From contig NZ_AP023027.1 in the NCBI RefSeq assembly GCF_014467075.1, positions 519,001 to 583,000 of the forward strand: 64,000 nt of DNA, in the 5' to 3' direction. The notes beneath the pieces were generated by a model. It searched no databases. It saw only the letters and a program-made list of their open reading frames with translations, and had not been told where the DNA came from. A program made the position numbers and the translations under genes. This document shows positions 50,489 through 59,804 of this stretch, one piece after another; within the stretch, counting starts at the first letter, position 1, and each line of letters begins with the position of its first letter. The DNA is from Anaerostipes caccae L1-92. GTDB lineage: Bacteria; Bacillota; Clostridia; Lachnospirales; Lachnospiraceae.

Positions 50489-52381
50489 TTACTCGATTTC
50501 TTCTGTCTCGATCATGAATTTGACACTGCCTTTTGTTCCTTTTGCTTTTTTTGTAAAGGTCTGATACTTATCGCCCTGTTTTACCGTGTCATTGATCCGA
50601 TCCAGAGTGTTTTGGACATCATGGTCCATGATGTTTACCAGACGTTTTATGCCGTCCTGGTTAAACTGAATCAGGCCCGTATTGAGGGTGTCAGCCCCTG
50701 TGTACAGTGCATCTGTACCGGAGGAAAGTTTGCTGCCGCCGGATGCCAGCGTGCCGGTCGCGGAACTCAATTTTTTGCCCCCGGATGCTGCGGTGTGGAT
50801 TCCCTGTCCCAGCTGGTTGGTTCCGGATACCAGACTGCTCTGCCCGGATGACAGATCTCCGGCGCCTTTATTCAGTTTCACTGCCGCCGAACGGAGACTG
50901 GATGCAGCAGTGGTCAGTTCTCTGGTGTCCAGGCTGTTTAATTTTTTAAAGGATGCTTGAGTGGACGGATCGCTCAGTTTCTGGATCAATGCCTTTGCGG
51001 GAGCTAAGGAAGAGGATAAAGCCTTGCTCTGCTGGTCGATAGTGTCATTTTCGTCTTTCATCTTGCCCTGAATGGCCTGCATGGTTCCGATTGCAGTTTT
51101 AATATCACCAATGTCAGAGGCATCCGTAACCGTTCCTCTGCCGAGCATAGCGGTAAGGCTGTCGATCTGTCCCTGAAGTGCCTGGCTGTACTGAGTGTTG
51201 GCGCTTTTGATGGTCTCAAAAGAGGAAGTAATGGAGTTCAGGCCGGAAGCAAGCTCCTGAAGTTTTTGCTGGCTCGGAAGGCTGCCGGTCAGAGACTTCA
51301 TACTTTCCAGACCGGAGGCAAGCTCCTTCATCATAGATGGAAGAGACTTTGTTTTCTTCTCCAGTTCGCTGGTCCCTGCCTTTAGATCCTTGGTGCCTTT
51401 GCTGAGTTTTTTGGCTCCGGAAATAAGATCATCCTTTTTATCGTCCAGAGTATTTAAGCCTTTGGACAGTTCTTTGGTCTTTTTGTTGAGGACTGCGGTG
51501 CCGTTTTTCAGAGTTTTGGAAGCATCTCTTAACTCCTTGACTCCTGAGAGCAGTTCCCCGGAACCATTTACCAGTTTCTCTGATGCATTGGAGAGAGTAG
51601 TCAGAGAATCATTCAGTTCATCGATCGAATCCGCTTTATCCAGGCCGAACTCTGAGAGAGTGTCGGCAGATGCCACAGTTGCGGTTACTGTCATCTGGAA
51701 ATTCTTCACATCCGCAGTAAATTCAAAGGAATCCGGAATATCAAATTTTTGGCCGATGGCACTGTCTTTCAGCTTCAGGCTGTCTGACAGTCCGGGGAAG
51801 GCCACACCCATGAGAATGTGTTTGCTGCCGTCGGAAATATCCTTGGCGTTTTCCATTTTCACGTTTGAGAAATGTTCTGTGGGCAGTACCACAGCGGTGA
51901 TCATGGTAAACGGCGTATAGATCCCGTTGTGTACATCATGGTTTGTAAACTCATAGCGTACCCGGACTTTTCCGCTCTTTCCCACCAAATCCTTCGGGCT
52001 GATTTCTTTGCCGTCCAGATAATAAGTTACCTGCATGGAGACCGGAAGTTCTTTGTCGGTTTTTCCCTGATAATAGATGTCATTGCCGTTGGCATCCCAG
52101 GTGATGCTGTGTTTGCCGCCTTTCTGAAAAGTCTCGTCACCTTTCACATTTTCGATGTCATTTAAATCAGTAGCATCTTTGATTTCAGCCGATTTCTTTT
52201 TGTTTTTCAGCCAGTCGCTGACAATGACTGTCTGTGTATTGCCTTCAGCGTCTGCTTTTACATAGACAGTTTCCTCTTTTTCCTGGGAATCGGCTGCATA
52301 TACCGGAGCTGCGGCCATTGAAGCGCACAGAACCAGTGAAGCTGCCATGGCCAAAGCCCTGCTCAATGTCTTTTTCCTCAT
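50489..52381 (-). CDS. Secreted coiled-coil partner of the MMPL exporter (YhgE-like repeats)
   Basis: A 630-residue exported protein; the ATG at 52381 has AGGAGG upstream and starts a signal peptide (about 1-30, ending VYAAD). A beta-type N-terminal domain (about 50-255) is followed by a long helical region with L-x-x-G-x-x-x-L repeats (SGVKELRDASKTLKNG, LSSGTDALYTGADTLNTG), the pattern of YhgE/Pip-type coiled coils. A single hydrophobic anchor at the C-terminus is absent. It starts 2 bases after the MMPL gene, so both form one operon; such pairs link an exporter to an extracellular helical tube. The function in export is inferred. Confidence 0.8.
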   Translation of the reverse strand: MRKKTLSRALAMAASLVLCASMAAAPVYAADSQEKEETVYVKADAEGNTQTVIVSDWLKNKKKSAEIKDATDLNDIENVKGDETFQKGGKHSITWDANGNDIYYQGKTDKELPVSMQVTYYLDGKEISPKDLVGKSGKVRVRYEFTNHDVHNGIYTPFTMITAVVLPTEHFSNVKMENAKDISDGSKHILMGVAFPGLSDSLKLKDSAIGQKFDIPDSFEFTADVKNFQMTVTATVASADTLSEFGLDKADSIDELNDSLTTLSNASEKLVNGSGELLSGVKELRDASKTLKNGTAVLNKKTKELSKGLNTLDDKKDDLISGAKKLSKGTKDLKAGTSELEKKTKSLPSMMKELASGLESMKSLTGSLPSQQKLQELASGLNSITSSFETIKSANTQYSQALQGQIDSLTAMLGRGTVTDASDIGDIKTAIGTMQAIQGKMKDENDTIDQQSKALSSSLAPAKALIQKLSDPSTQASFKKLNSLDTRELTTAASSLRSAAVKLNKGAGDLSSGQSSLVSGTNQLGQGIHTAASGGKKLSSATGTLASGGSKLSSGTDALYTGADTLNTGLIQFNQDGIKRLVNIMDHDVQNTLDRINDTVKQGDKYQTFTKKAKGTKGSVKFMIETEEIE

Positions 52382-52383
52382 GT

Positions 52384-54468
52384 TTAGTCCTCCTTTATTT
52401 CCTGAATATGGCCCATGCCAAAGGTTGTTTTGCAAATTAATTTATCAAATATCATAAACATCGCCGGAAGGATGCACACAACGCTGACCGTACTGATGAC
52501 GGCTCCTCTGGCGAGCAGAGTACAGATCGAACTGATCATATCGATCTTGGAGTAAAGCGCTACTCCGAACGTTGCGGCAAAAAAGCTGAGTCCGCTTGTA
52601 ATAATAGAAAGCATGGATGTCTCGTGGGCGATGCGGATGGATTTCCGTTTTGTATTTCCGCGGATACGTTCTTTCTGATAGCGGCTGGTCATCAGGATCG
52701 CATAATCTACGGTTGCGCCCAGCTGAATGGTGCCTATGACAATGCTTGCCACGAAAGGCAGTTCCTCCCCGGTATAATATGGGATAGCCATATTGACGCA
52801 GATGGCAAATTCAATGACGGCTACCAAAATAACCGGAAGGGATGCCGATTTAAATACGATCATAATAATGATAAAAATGGCTGCGATCGAAGCGATGTTG
52901 ACATTGCGGAGATCCACATTGGTTACGTCTGCAAGATCCTTTGTAAGGGGGGCTTCCCCGATTACCATGGATTCTTTGCTGTAACTTTTTACGATGGTAT
53001 TGATCTTCGCGATCTGCCGGTTGACCTGATCGGTTGCGGTTTTGTAGTCGGAACAGATAAACTCCATCTCATAATGGGGACTGATGAGGTTTTCGCTGAT
53101 CGTGCCCGGAATCATATCGGTCGGAACGGCGGAACCTACTACAGAATCCATGCCGAGAACCCATTTGACACCGTCTACCTGTTCGATCTTTTTCTGCATC
53201 TGAGACTTTTCCTTTGCGGACATGCCGGATTTCAGCATGACCATATGGATATTGCTCATATGAAAATCGTCGCTCAGCTTCTTATTTGCAACATTGCTCG
53301 GAAGAGACTGGGGCAGTGATTTATCAATGTTATAGTAGATCTGTGTGTTGTTGTTTCCGTAAACGGCAGGAAACAAAAGGATCAGAAAGATCAAAATCGC
53401 TGCCTTGTAATGCTTCGTGATAAAGTGGGAAGCGTTGGACAGATCCGGGATGATGGATTTGTGTGTCGTCTTGTCGATCCATTTGTCAAAGATCAGGATC
53501 AGGGACGGCAGAAGCGTTACGCAGCAGATCACACCGATGACCACGCCTTTGGCCATGACCACACCGATGTTCATGCCGAGGGCAAAGGTCATAAAACAAA
53601 GGGCTGCGAAACCTGCAATCGTCGTAACGGAACTTCCGGCAACAGACTTAAAGGTGTTGGAAATTGCATGAGCCATGGCTCTTTGTTTGTCGTTGTCAAA
53701 CCGTACCTTGTTATCTTCATAGCTGTGGAGCAGGAAGATGGAATAATCCATCGTCACACCCAGCTGAAGAATCGCCGTCAGTGCCTTCGTTATGTAAGAG
53801 ATTTCTCCGAGAAAAATATTGCTTCCAAGGTTATACAGGATCGCGATGCCGATGCTTGCCAGAAACAGGACCGGCGTCAGCAGGGATTCCATTGTGAGGC
53901 ACAATACGAGCAGAGACATCACCGCAGCGATGACCACATAGATTGGCATTTCTTCCAGTGCCAGGTTTTTAATATCCGTAACGATGCCGGACATGCCGCT
54001 GATAAAACACTGTTTGCCGACGACGTGGCGCATCTGACTGACTGCCTCCATCGTTTCGTCGGATGATGTGGTGTTGTCAAACAGGGCAATCATCATTGTC
54101 GCATTCTTGTTAAAGAAAACATTCCGGATCTTTTTCGGCAGCATTTCCTTTGGAAACGTGGTATCTGCCAGGTCGTCGTACCAGAGAACCTTTTTTACAT
54201 GGTCTACTTTTTCAATTTTGTGTTTGATCTTCTGGACGTCTTTTACCTTGGCGTCTTCTACGACGACCATGGAGAAAGCCCCGGTTCCAAATTCATCTAC
54301 CATAATGTCCTGACCCTTGACTGTCTCCAGTGAATTGGGGAGATAGCTCAGGATGTCATAGTTGATCCTGGTTTTGGAAATGCCGATCAGTGATGGGATC
54401 AACAGCAGAACGGAAAGCAGAACGATCAATTTCCGATGCTTTGCAATCCATTTTCCAAATTTAATCAT
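52384..54468 (-). CDS. MMPL/RND family transporter
   Basis: A 694-residue twelve-helix exporter with two external domains. The ATG at 54468 has AGGAGG upstream. RND signatures occur in helix 4 (GVTMDYSIFLLHSYED) and helix 10 (GATVDYAILMTSRYQ), with the D-Y pair of the proton relay present in both halves. It uses the proton gradient to export lipids, peptides or drugs. It is transcribed with the coiled-coil partner and divergent from a TetR regulator, whose three operators lie between. Confidence 0.93.
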   Translation of the reverse strand: MIKFGKWIAKHRKLIVLLSVLLLIPSLIGISKTRINYDILSYLPNSLETVKGQDIMVDEFGTGAFSMVVVEDAKVKDVQKIKHKIEKVDHVKKVLWYDDLADTTFPKEMLPKKIRNVFFNKNATMMIALFDNTTSSDETMEAVSQMRHVVGKQCFISGMSGIVTDIKNLALEEMPIYVVIAAVMSLLVLCLTMESLLTPVLFLASIGIAILYNLGSNIFLGEISYITKALTAILQLGVTMDYSIFLLHSYEDNKVRFDNDKQRAMAHAISNTFKSVAGSSVTTIAGFAALCFMTFALGMNIGVVMAKGVVIGVICCVTLLPSLILIFDKWIDKTTHKSIIPDLSNASHFITKHYKAAILIFLILLFPAVYGNNNTQIYYNIDKSLPQSLPSNVANKKLSDDFHMSNIHMVMLKSGMSAKEKSQMQKKIEQVDGVKWVLGMDSVVGSAVPTDMIPGTISENLISPHYEMEFICSDYKTATDQVNRQIAKINTIVKSYSKESMVIGEAPLTKDLADVTNVDLRNVNIASIAAIFIIIMIVFKSASLPVILVAVIEFAICVNMAIPYYTGEELPFVASIVIGTIQLGATVDYAILMTSRYQKERIRGNTKRKSIRIAHETSMLSIITSGLSFFAATFGVALYSKIDMISSICTLLARGAVISTVSVVCILPAMFMIFDKLICKTTFGMGHIQEIKED

Positions 54469-54486
54469 AATCAGTCCTCCTAAATG

Positions 54487-54503
54487 AATGACCAAAAGTC
54501 ATT
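54487..54503. promoter_or_regulatory. TetR operator O1 (leader of the MMPL operon)
   Basis: AATGAC-CAAAA-GTCATT, perfect arms of 6 bp with a 5-nt spacer. It lies between the MMPL promoter and start codon. Confidence 0.75.
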
Positions 54504-54515
54504 TTTCTTATTAAT

Positions 54516-54545
54516 GGTATACTATAGAAATGACTAAAAGTCAAT
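54516..54545 (-). promoter_or_regulatory. MMPL operon promoter with TetR operator O2
   Basis: On the minus strand a -35 TTGACT (54544-54539) and a -10 TATACC (54521-54516) are 17 bases apart. The operator AATGAC-TAAAA-GTCAAT (54529-54545) covers the -35 box. Confidence 0.75.
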
Positions 54546-54580
54546 AATTATCCGAAAGATTCTTTGGTTTTTTGAAAAAT

Positions 54581-54609
54581 ATTGACTTATGGTCATTTTT
54601 AAGTATAAT
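54581..54609 (+). promoter_or_regulatory. tetR promoter with operator O3
   Basis: A -35 TTGACT (54582-54587) and a -10 TATAAT (54604-54609) are 16 bases apart. The operator ATTGAC-TTATG-GTCATT (54581-54597) covers the -35 box, so the regulator should repress its own gene. Confidence 0.8.
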
Positions 54610-54651
54610 GATGTTATAACATAGGCAAAAGCAAAAGGGGGATACAGGCCA

Positions 54652-55251
54652 ATGAGTAAAGTAGAAGAAAATAAAAAGAGAAAGAAAACAGCGCTGCTTG
54701 ACACGGCATATCACCTCTTTACACAAAATGGCTATCAGAAGACATCAATCTCGGATATTGTAAGCCAGGCAGGGGTTGCCAAGGGGACATTTTATCTTTA
54801 TTTTAAGGATAAGACAGATATCCGTTATAAGCTGATCGCACACCGGGCCGGACTGATTTTTAAAAAGGCTTACAGGGATCTGGAACGAGCTGATATCCGG
54901 CTGTTTGAAGACAAAATCGTGTTTTTGGCAGACAATATTATTGATCAGCTGTACCGGAATCCCACACTCCTGAAACTGATCTCCAAACATCTGGGATGGG
55001 GCATCTTTAAAAATGCGATCAATGAACCGATGGACGGAGACTATGAAAATATATATGAAGCTTATATGAATCTGATGAAGGAATCCGGAAGGGAATTTGA
55101 GGAGCCGGAGACAATGATCTACCTGATCGTGGAATTGATTTCCGGAAGCTGTTACAATGCAATTCTGTTCGGACAGCCCGTCACACTGGAGCAGTTAAAG
55201 CCGTTTTTGTATAAAACGATCCGCAGTATTATAAAAAATCATCAAAAATAG
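54652..55251 (+). CDS. TetR family transcriptional regulator
   Basis: A 199-residue regulator with a basic N-terminus, the HTH signature TSISDIVSQAGVAKGTFYLYFKDK, and a ligand-binding helical domain. It is divergent from the MMPL operon, and three matching operators occupy the intergenic region, so it most likely represses both transcripts until the exported compound or an inducer binds. AAGGGGG precedes the ATG. Confidence 0.94.
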   Translation: MSKVEENKKRKKTALLDTAYHLFTQNGYQKTSISDIVSQAGVAKGTFYLYFKDKTDIRYKLIAHRAGLIFKKAYRDLERADIRLFEDKIVFLADNIIDQLYRNPTLLKLISKHLGWGIFKNAINEPMDGDYENIYEAYMNLMKESGREFEEPETMIYLIVELISGSCYNAILFGQPVTLEQLKPFLYKTIRSIIKNHQK

Positions 55252-55295
55252 TACGATGTACGTTATTTTAAGCAAACAACCACAGGAAATCATGT

Positions 55296-55301
55296 TATAA
55301 T
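55296..55301 (+). promoter_or_regulatory. -10 box of malQ
   Basis: TATAAT lies 64 bases before the malQ start without a good -35. A small hairpin (GATGAG/CTCATC) sits in the leader. Confidence 0.4.
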
Positions 55302-55364
55302 GAGGGATACGAAAACTGTTAATCAGATGATGAGACCCTCATCAGTAGTTATAAGGAGTATTGA

Positions 55365-56780
55365 ATGAAATCTTGTGGTATTTTGCTGCCTATCTTCAGC
55401 CTGCCGTCTTCATACGGCATCGGGTGCTTTTCTAAAGAAGCCTACCAGTTTGTAGACTTTCTGAAATCAACAGGCCAGTCTTACTGGCAGATCCTGCCTT
55501 TGGGTACGATCGGGGAGGGGAACTCTCCATATTTATCCTATTCAAGCTTTGCGGGAAGCGTCTTATATATTGACTTAGAGCAGCTCCAGGCAGAAGGCCT
55601 TCTGACTCCTGAGGAATGTGACGGCTGGGAGTTTGCGGACGGCGAGGACAAAGTAGACTATGACAGAGTCTTTATGTCCAGGGAGATCCTGCTCTGGATC
55701 GCATACAGCCGCTTCCGCGGAGGAAAAGACTACGAAGATTTCAAACATGTCCACAAAGAGTGGCTGGATGACTTCTGCAGATATATGGATTTAAAACAGC
55801 CGGGAAAAGGGAGAGAGTATTTTTGCTTTGTTCAGTACAAGTTTTTGAGCCAGTGGCTGAAGCTGAAACAGTATGCCAATGCAAACGGCATCAGTATCAT
55901 TGGAGACCTGCCATTCTATGTGGCAAAGGAAGGCGCCGATTTTCTGGCACATCCGGAAATGTTTCAGCTTGACGAACAGGGAGAGCCGAGAGTTCAGGGA
56001 GGATGCCCTCCGGATGCTTTTGCGGAGAACGGCCAGCTCTGGTCAAATCCTGTCTATGACTGGGAGTATCACAGGAGTACAGGATATGACTGGTGGATGA
56101 AGCGGTTAAGCCACAACTTCCTCTTATATGACGTGCTGAGGCTGGATCACTTCCGGGGCTTTGATGAATACTTTGTCATTCCGGCAGATGCCGAGACAGC
56201 AGCAGGAGGCAGATGGGAAAAAGGGCCGGGGCTGGAATTTTTCACGGCATTAAAAGAGAGAGTCGGGGATGTGAAGATCATCGCGGAGGATCTCGGTTTT
56301 CTCACAGATTCTGTGAGAGAGCTGCAAAAGGAGATCGGTTATCCGGGAATGAAAATACTGGAATTTGCCTTTGGGGCATGGGATGACAGTGCGTATCTGC
56401 CGCACAAATATGAAGAAAATTGTGTGGTTTACACGGGAACCCATGATAATGATACGGTCCTCGGATGGTATGGTGACATGCCGGAGGCAGATAAAAATTT
56501 CCTGCATCACTATTTAGACCACAGCACGATTGTGCGCACCGGAGAGGTGAACCTGGATCTGATTTCTCTGGCCCTTGAGAGCAGAGGAAATACAGTGATC
56601 ATTCCGCTTCAGGATTATCTGGGGCTCGGAAGCCGGGCCAGGATCAATACGCCTTCCACGGTGGGGGACAACTGGGAGTGGAGAGTCACAAAAGAGCAGC
56701 TGAACAGTGAACTGAGGAAAACGATCCTCACACTGCATGACCGCTACCGGTCAGAAGAAACTATCGGAGGAAACTCATAA
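55365..56780 (+). CDS. malQ: 4-alpha-glucanotransferase (amylomaltase)
   Basis: A 471-residue GH77 enzyme that transfers maltodextrin segments between alpha-1,4-glucans. Motifs: LPSSYGIGCF, GDLPFYVA, the nucleophile region LRLDHFRGF, acid/base IAEDLG, and THDNDT. Length is close to the usual 490-510. It probably serves glycogen or maltodextrin turnover. ATAAGGAG precedes the ATG. It is 13 bases upstream of nth. Confidence 0.95.
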   Translation: MKSCGILLPIFSLPSSYGIGCFSKEAYQFVDFLKSTGQSYWQILPLGTIGEGNSPYLSYSSFAGSVLYIDLEQLQAEGLLTPEECDGWEFADGEDKVDYDRVFMSREILLWIAYSRFRGGKDYEDFKHVHKEWLDDFCRYMDLKQPGKGREYFCFVQYKFLSQWLKLKQYANANGISIIGDLPFYVAKEGADFLAHPEMFQLDEQGEPRVQGGCPPDAFAENGQLWSNPVYDWEYHRSTGYDWWMKRLSHNFLLYDVLRLDHFRGFDEYFVIPADAETAAGGRWEKGPGLEFFTALKERVGDVKIIAEDLGFLTDSVRELQKEIGYPGMKILEFAFGAWDDSAYLPHKYEENCVVYTGTHDNDTVLGWYGDMPEADKNFLHHYLDHSTIVRTGEVNLDLISLALESRGNTVIIPLQDYLGLGSRARINTPSTVGDNWEWRVTKEQLNSELRKTILTLHDRYRSEETIGGNS

Positions 56781-56793
56781 GGAGCAGAAACCT

Positions 56794-57444
56794 ATGGCGA
56801 AAGTATCCAAAAGAGTAACAAAGGAACGAGTGAGAAAGATCTGTGATATTCTGAACGAGACTTATACGACAGAATACAAATGTTATTTAAACCATGAAAA
56901 TGCATGGCAGCTGCTGATTGCGACGATGCTAAGCGCACAGTGTACGGATGCCAGAGTCAATATTGTGACAGAAAAGCTGTTTAAAAAATATACGAGTTTA
57001 GAGGCATTTGCCCGGGCAGATATCAGGGAACTTGAGAGAGATATTTATTCCACAGGATTTTATAAGAATAAAGCGAAAAACATCATCGGAGCCGCGGGCC
57101 AGATCATTGAGCGGCACGGAGGGGAAGTGCCGGAGAGCATTGAGGAGCTGACCGCTCTGGACGGAGTGGGAAGAAAGACTGCCAATGTAATTCGGGGAAA
57201 TATCTTCCATGAGCCGAGCATCGTGGTGGATACCCATGTAAAAAGGATCTCCAAAAAATTATATTTGACAAAGAACGACGATCCGGTGAAAATAGAGCAC
57301 GATTTGATGAAGGTGCTGCCGAAAGAGCAGTGGATTCTCTACAATATTCAGATCATTACCCACGGAAGGAACGTCTGTATCGCCAGACGGCCGAAATGCG
57401 GGGAATGTACCCTTCAGAGCGTCTGCCCTTCATGTGAGGTATAG
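56794..57444 (+). CDS. nth: Endonuclease III
   Basis: A 216-residue DNA glycosylase/AP lyase that removes oxidised pyrimidines. The helix-hairpin-helix LDGVGRKTANVI holds the catalytic Lys, and VVDTHVKRIS holds the Asp. The 4Fe-4S motif is C-x6-C-x2-C-x5-C at the end (CIARRPKCGECTLQSVC). The ATG at 56794 has AAGGAG at nine bases; a longer frame into malQ is rejected. It is followed 3 bases later by the exonuclease gene. Confidence 0.95.
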   Translation: MAKVSKRVTKERVRKICDILNETYTTEYKCYLNHENAWQLLIATMLSAQCTDARVNIVTEKLFKKYTSLEAFARADIRELERDIYSTGFYKNKAKNIIGAAGQIIERHGGEVPESIEELTALDGVGRKTANVIRGNIFHEPSIVVDTHVKRISKKLYLTKNDDPVKIEHDLMKVLPKEQWILYNIQIITHGRNVCIARRPKCGECTLQSVCPSCEV

Positions 57445-57447
57445 CCT

Positions 57448-58152
57448 ATGAGAGAGTACGTTGCCTTTGACCTGGAAACCACAGGACTTTCCGTGGAGGA
57501 AGACCAGGTGATCGAGATCGGGGCGGTGAAGGTCAAAAACGGCAAGATTGCCGGAAAATACAACTGTATTATCTATCCGGAGCGGGAAGTGTCAGATTTT
57601 ATCATCCGGCTGACAGGGATCACGAGGAAGATGCTGGACGGCGGAATCCCCATGCGCGAAGGCGTGGAGGGTTTCCTCGCATTCAGCGAGGGTTATCCGG
57701 TGCTGGGACATAATCTGATGTTTGACTACCGGTTCATGAAAACTGCGGCAAAGAGATTTCGTTATGCTTTTGAAAAAGAAGGTGTTGATACCCTCAGGGC
57801 CGCCCGGCTGCTGCTTCGCGGGCTGGAGAGCAAAAAGCTTTCGAGTCTCTGTGAGCATTATCACTATGTCAATCAGGCGGCTCACAGGGCCTATGACGAT
57901 GCACTGGCAACCGCGGTTGTATTTGAGTCCATGAAGAGAGAATTCGGAGAGGACCAGAAGGTCTTTGTTCCGGAACCGCTTCAGTACCGTCCCAAAAAAC
58001 TCCAGATGATCACGGCAAAGCAAAAACGGTACTTGAACGAACTGAGGAAATATCATAAAATAGAGGATAACGACAGCATAGACGGACTGACAATGAGTGA
58101 AGCTTCCAGGACAATAGACGAGATTATTTCAAAATATGGGGTGATGCGATGA
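57448..58152 (+). CDS. DnaQ-like 3'-5' exonuclease
   Basis: A 234-residue DEDDh exonuclease: FDLETTG (Asp8, Glu10), GHNLMFDYRF, and HRAYDDALAT carrying the His and last Asp. A short C-terminal extension (KRYLNELRKYHKIED) is probably helical. It resembles the epsilon subunit of DNA polymerase III and related repair nucleases. It is part of the nth operon, with the next small gene overlapping by ATGA. Confidence 0.92.
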   Translation: MREYVAFDLETTGLSVEEDQVIEIGAVKVKNGKIAGKYNCIIYPEREVSDFIIRLTGITRKMLDGGIPMREGVEGFLAFSEGYPVLGHNLMFDYRFMKTAAKRFRYAFEKEGVDTLRAARLLLRGLESKKLSSLCEHYHYVNQAAHRAYDDALATAVVFESMKREFGEDQKVFVPEPLQYRPKKLQMITAKQKRYLNELRKYHKIEDNDSIDGLTMSEASRTIDEIISKYGVMR

Positions 58153-58241
58153 AAAAGAAAAGAATGATCGCCGGGATCATAGCGATCCTTTTGGTGATCG
58201 TAATGGTCGGCACGACAGTCGCCGGTTATTTAATGGTGTAA
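58149..58241 (+). CDS. Tiny membrane peptide overlapping the exonuclease gene
   Basis: A 30-residue peptide, KKKR at the start and one hydrophobic helix to the end, begins in the exonuclease stop codon (ATGA). The coupling and the clean basic-then-hydrophobic layout suggest it is translated. No family was recognised. Confidence 0.5.
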   Translation: MKKKRMIAGIIAILLVIVMVGTTVAGYLMV

Positions 58242-58288
58242 TTAAGGACAACAATTTTGCAGACGTGAACATTTTAGGAAGGATAGGT

Positions 58289-59791
58289 ATGTCAAAAAGA
58301 ATGAAAGCCGGCATTGCTGCCGGGATTTTAGCCGTCATCTGCATTGGTATATTTGTATATATCAGTCAGACGGTAAAAGGGGCTACCAAAGATCATAAAA
58401 TAGTCCAAGGGGTTATATTTGAAGGGAAATCCCTTGGAGGAATGACGAAAGAAGAAGCGAAAAAAGAAATTGAAGATTATATAGAGAAAGAACAGGCAAA
58501 GGATATTACATTCTATGTGGACGGCAAGAAAGCGGTGACGAAACTTTCAAAGACAGGTGTTGCGTGGGATGTGGAGAAAACAGTAAAGGATGCCTATGAC
58601 GTGGGACGTTCGGGAAGCATTATAAACCGCTATTCCCAGGTCAAGAAAGACAAGATAATCGTAAAGATTGAGCGCAGCTATGACCAGAAGATATTTGACA
58701 GGGAACTGGACTCTGCGGCGAAAAAGATTGTCTCAGAGCCCAAAAATGCATCTTTAAAGAGAAAGAACGGAAAGTTTATCATCATAAAAGAAAAGACAGG
58801 GTATGCGCTGGACAAAAAGAGTACGTTTAAGGCGTACAAAAAGCAGGTTGAGGCGGAAAGTTTCAAAGTACCTCTGAAAGTTACAAGGAAAAAGGCGGAG
58901 TATACCAGCGAAGACATGGCAAAAGTCAAAGATAAGCTGGGGACAAAGACAACCTATTACGGATCTTCCGCACCGGGGAGAAAAGGAAATGTTGCCAACG
59001 GCGCAAAGATGATCAACGGAACAGTTGTATATCCGGGAGAAACTTTTTCCGTGTACAAAGCGGTTTCTCCGTTTACGAGCGAGAATGGCTATTACCTGGC
59101 AGGCTCTTATGAGAACGGCCAGACAGTGCAGACTTACGGAGGAGGAATCTGCCAGGTCTCTACGACACTTTACAATGCGGTGATCCGGGCGGAGTTAAAG
59201 ATCAAAGAACGCCACCCTCATTCTATGACCGTATCCTATGTGCCAAGATCTGCCGATGCAGCCATCGCCGGAACTTATAAGGATCTGAAGTTTGAGAACC
59301 AGTATGACTTCCCTATATATATAGAAGGAATTGCCGACGGTTCTAATATCACGTTCAGCGTCTACGGACAGAAAACCAATCCGAACCGGCACGTGGAGTT
59401 TGTCTCTGAGACGACTTCAGTGAGAAACAGTTCCGGAGAGAAAGCGATCAAGGACCCGACACTGGAAGAAGGGAAACGGGTTGTAGAACAGGTCGGGCAT
59501 ACCGGCTACACTGCGAAGCTTTGGAAGATCGTTAAGGAAAAGGGTAAGAAGACACAGAAGATTCTGTTCAATACGTCCAGCTATATGGCGACTCCGAACA
59601 CGGTGCGAGTAGGAACCAAGAAGAAAGATAAGGACAAAGACAAGAAGAAAAAAGACACAGATAAGAAAAAGAAAGACAGCAAGCCGACTGAAAAATCAAC
59701 GGAGAAATCCACAGAGAAGAAAAAGACTCCTGCGAAGAAATCCACAGAGAAGAAGAGTACTCAGGCAGCTCAAACATCCAAAGAGAATTGA
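58289..59791 (+). CDS. VanW family cell-wall-associated protein
   Basis: A 500-residue protein; the ATG at 58289 has AGGAAGG at seven bases and is preferred to a GTG at 58265. One N-terminal membrane helix (8-28) is followed by two PG_binding_4-like units (about 50-225) and a VanW domain (about 235-375) with the hallmark GGGICQVSTTLYNA. A G5-like region follows, then a tail of about 55 residues rich in Lys, Asp, Ser and Thr (KKKDTDKKKKD, STEKKS). The protein is probably a membrane-anchored peptidoglycan-associated factor. The tail may bind anionic wall polymers. Confidence 0.9.
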   Translation: MSKRMKAGIAAGILAVICIGIFVYISQTVKGATKDHKIVQGVIFEGKSLGGMTKEEAKKEIEDYIEKEQAKDITFYVDGKKAVTKLSKTGVAWDVEKTVKDAYDVGRSGSIINRYSQVKKDKIIVKIERSYDQKIFDRELDSAAKKIVSEPKNASLKRKNGKFIIIKEKTGYALDKKSTFKAYKKQVEAESFKVPLKVTRKKAEYTSEDMAKVKDKLGTKTTYYGSSAPGRKGNVANGAKMINGTVVYPGETFSVYKAVSPFTSENGYYLAGSYENGQTVQTYGGGICQVSTTLYNAVIRAELKIKERHPHSMTVSYVPRSADAAIAGTYKDLKFENQYDFPIYIEGIADGSNITFSVYGQKTNPNRHVEFVSETTSVRNSSGEKAIKDPTLEEGKRVVEQVGHTGYTAKLWKIVKEKGKKTQKILFNTSSYMATPNTVRVGTKKKDKDKDKKKKDTDKKKKDSKPTEKSTEKSTEKKKTPAKKSTEKKSTQAAQTSKEN

Positions 59792-59804
59792 TCAGGGGAA
59801 TATC

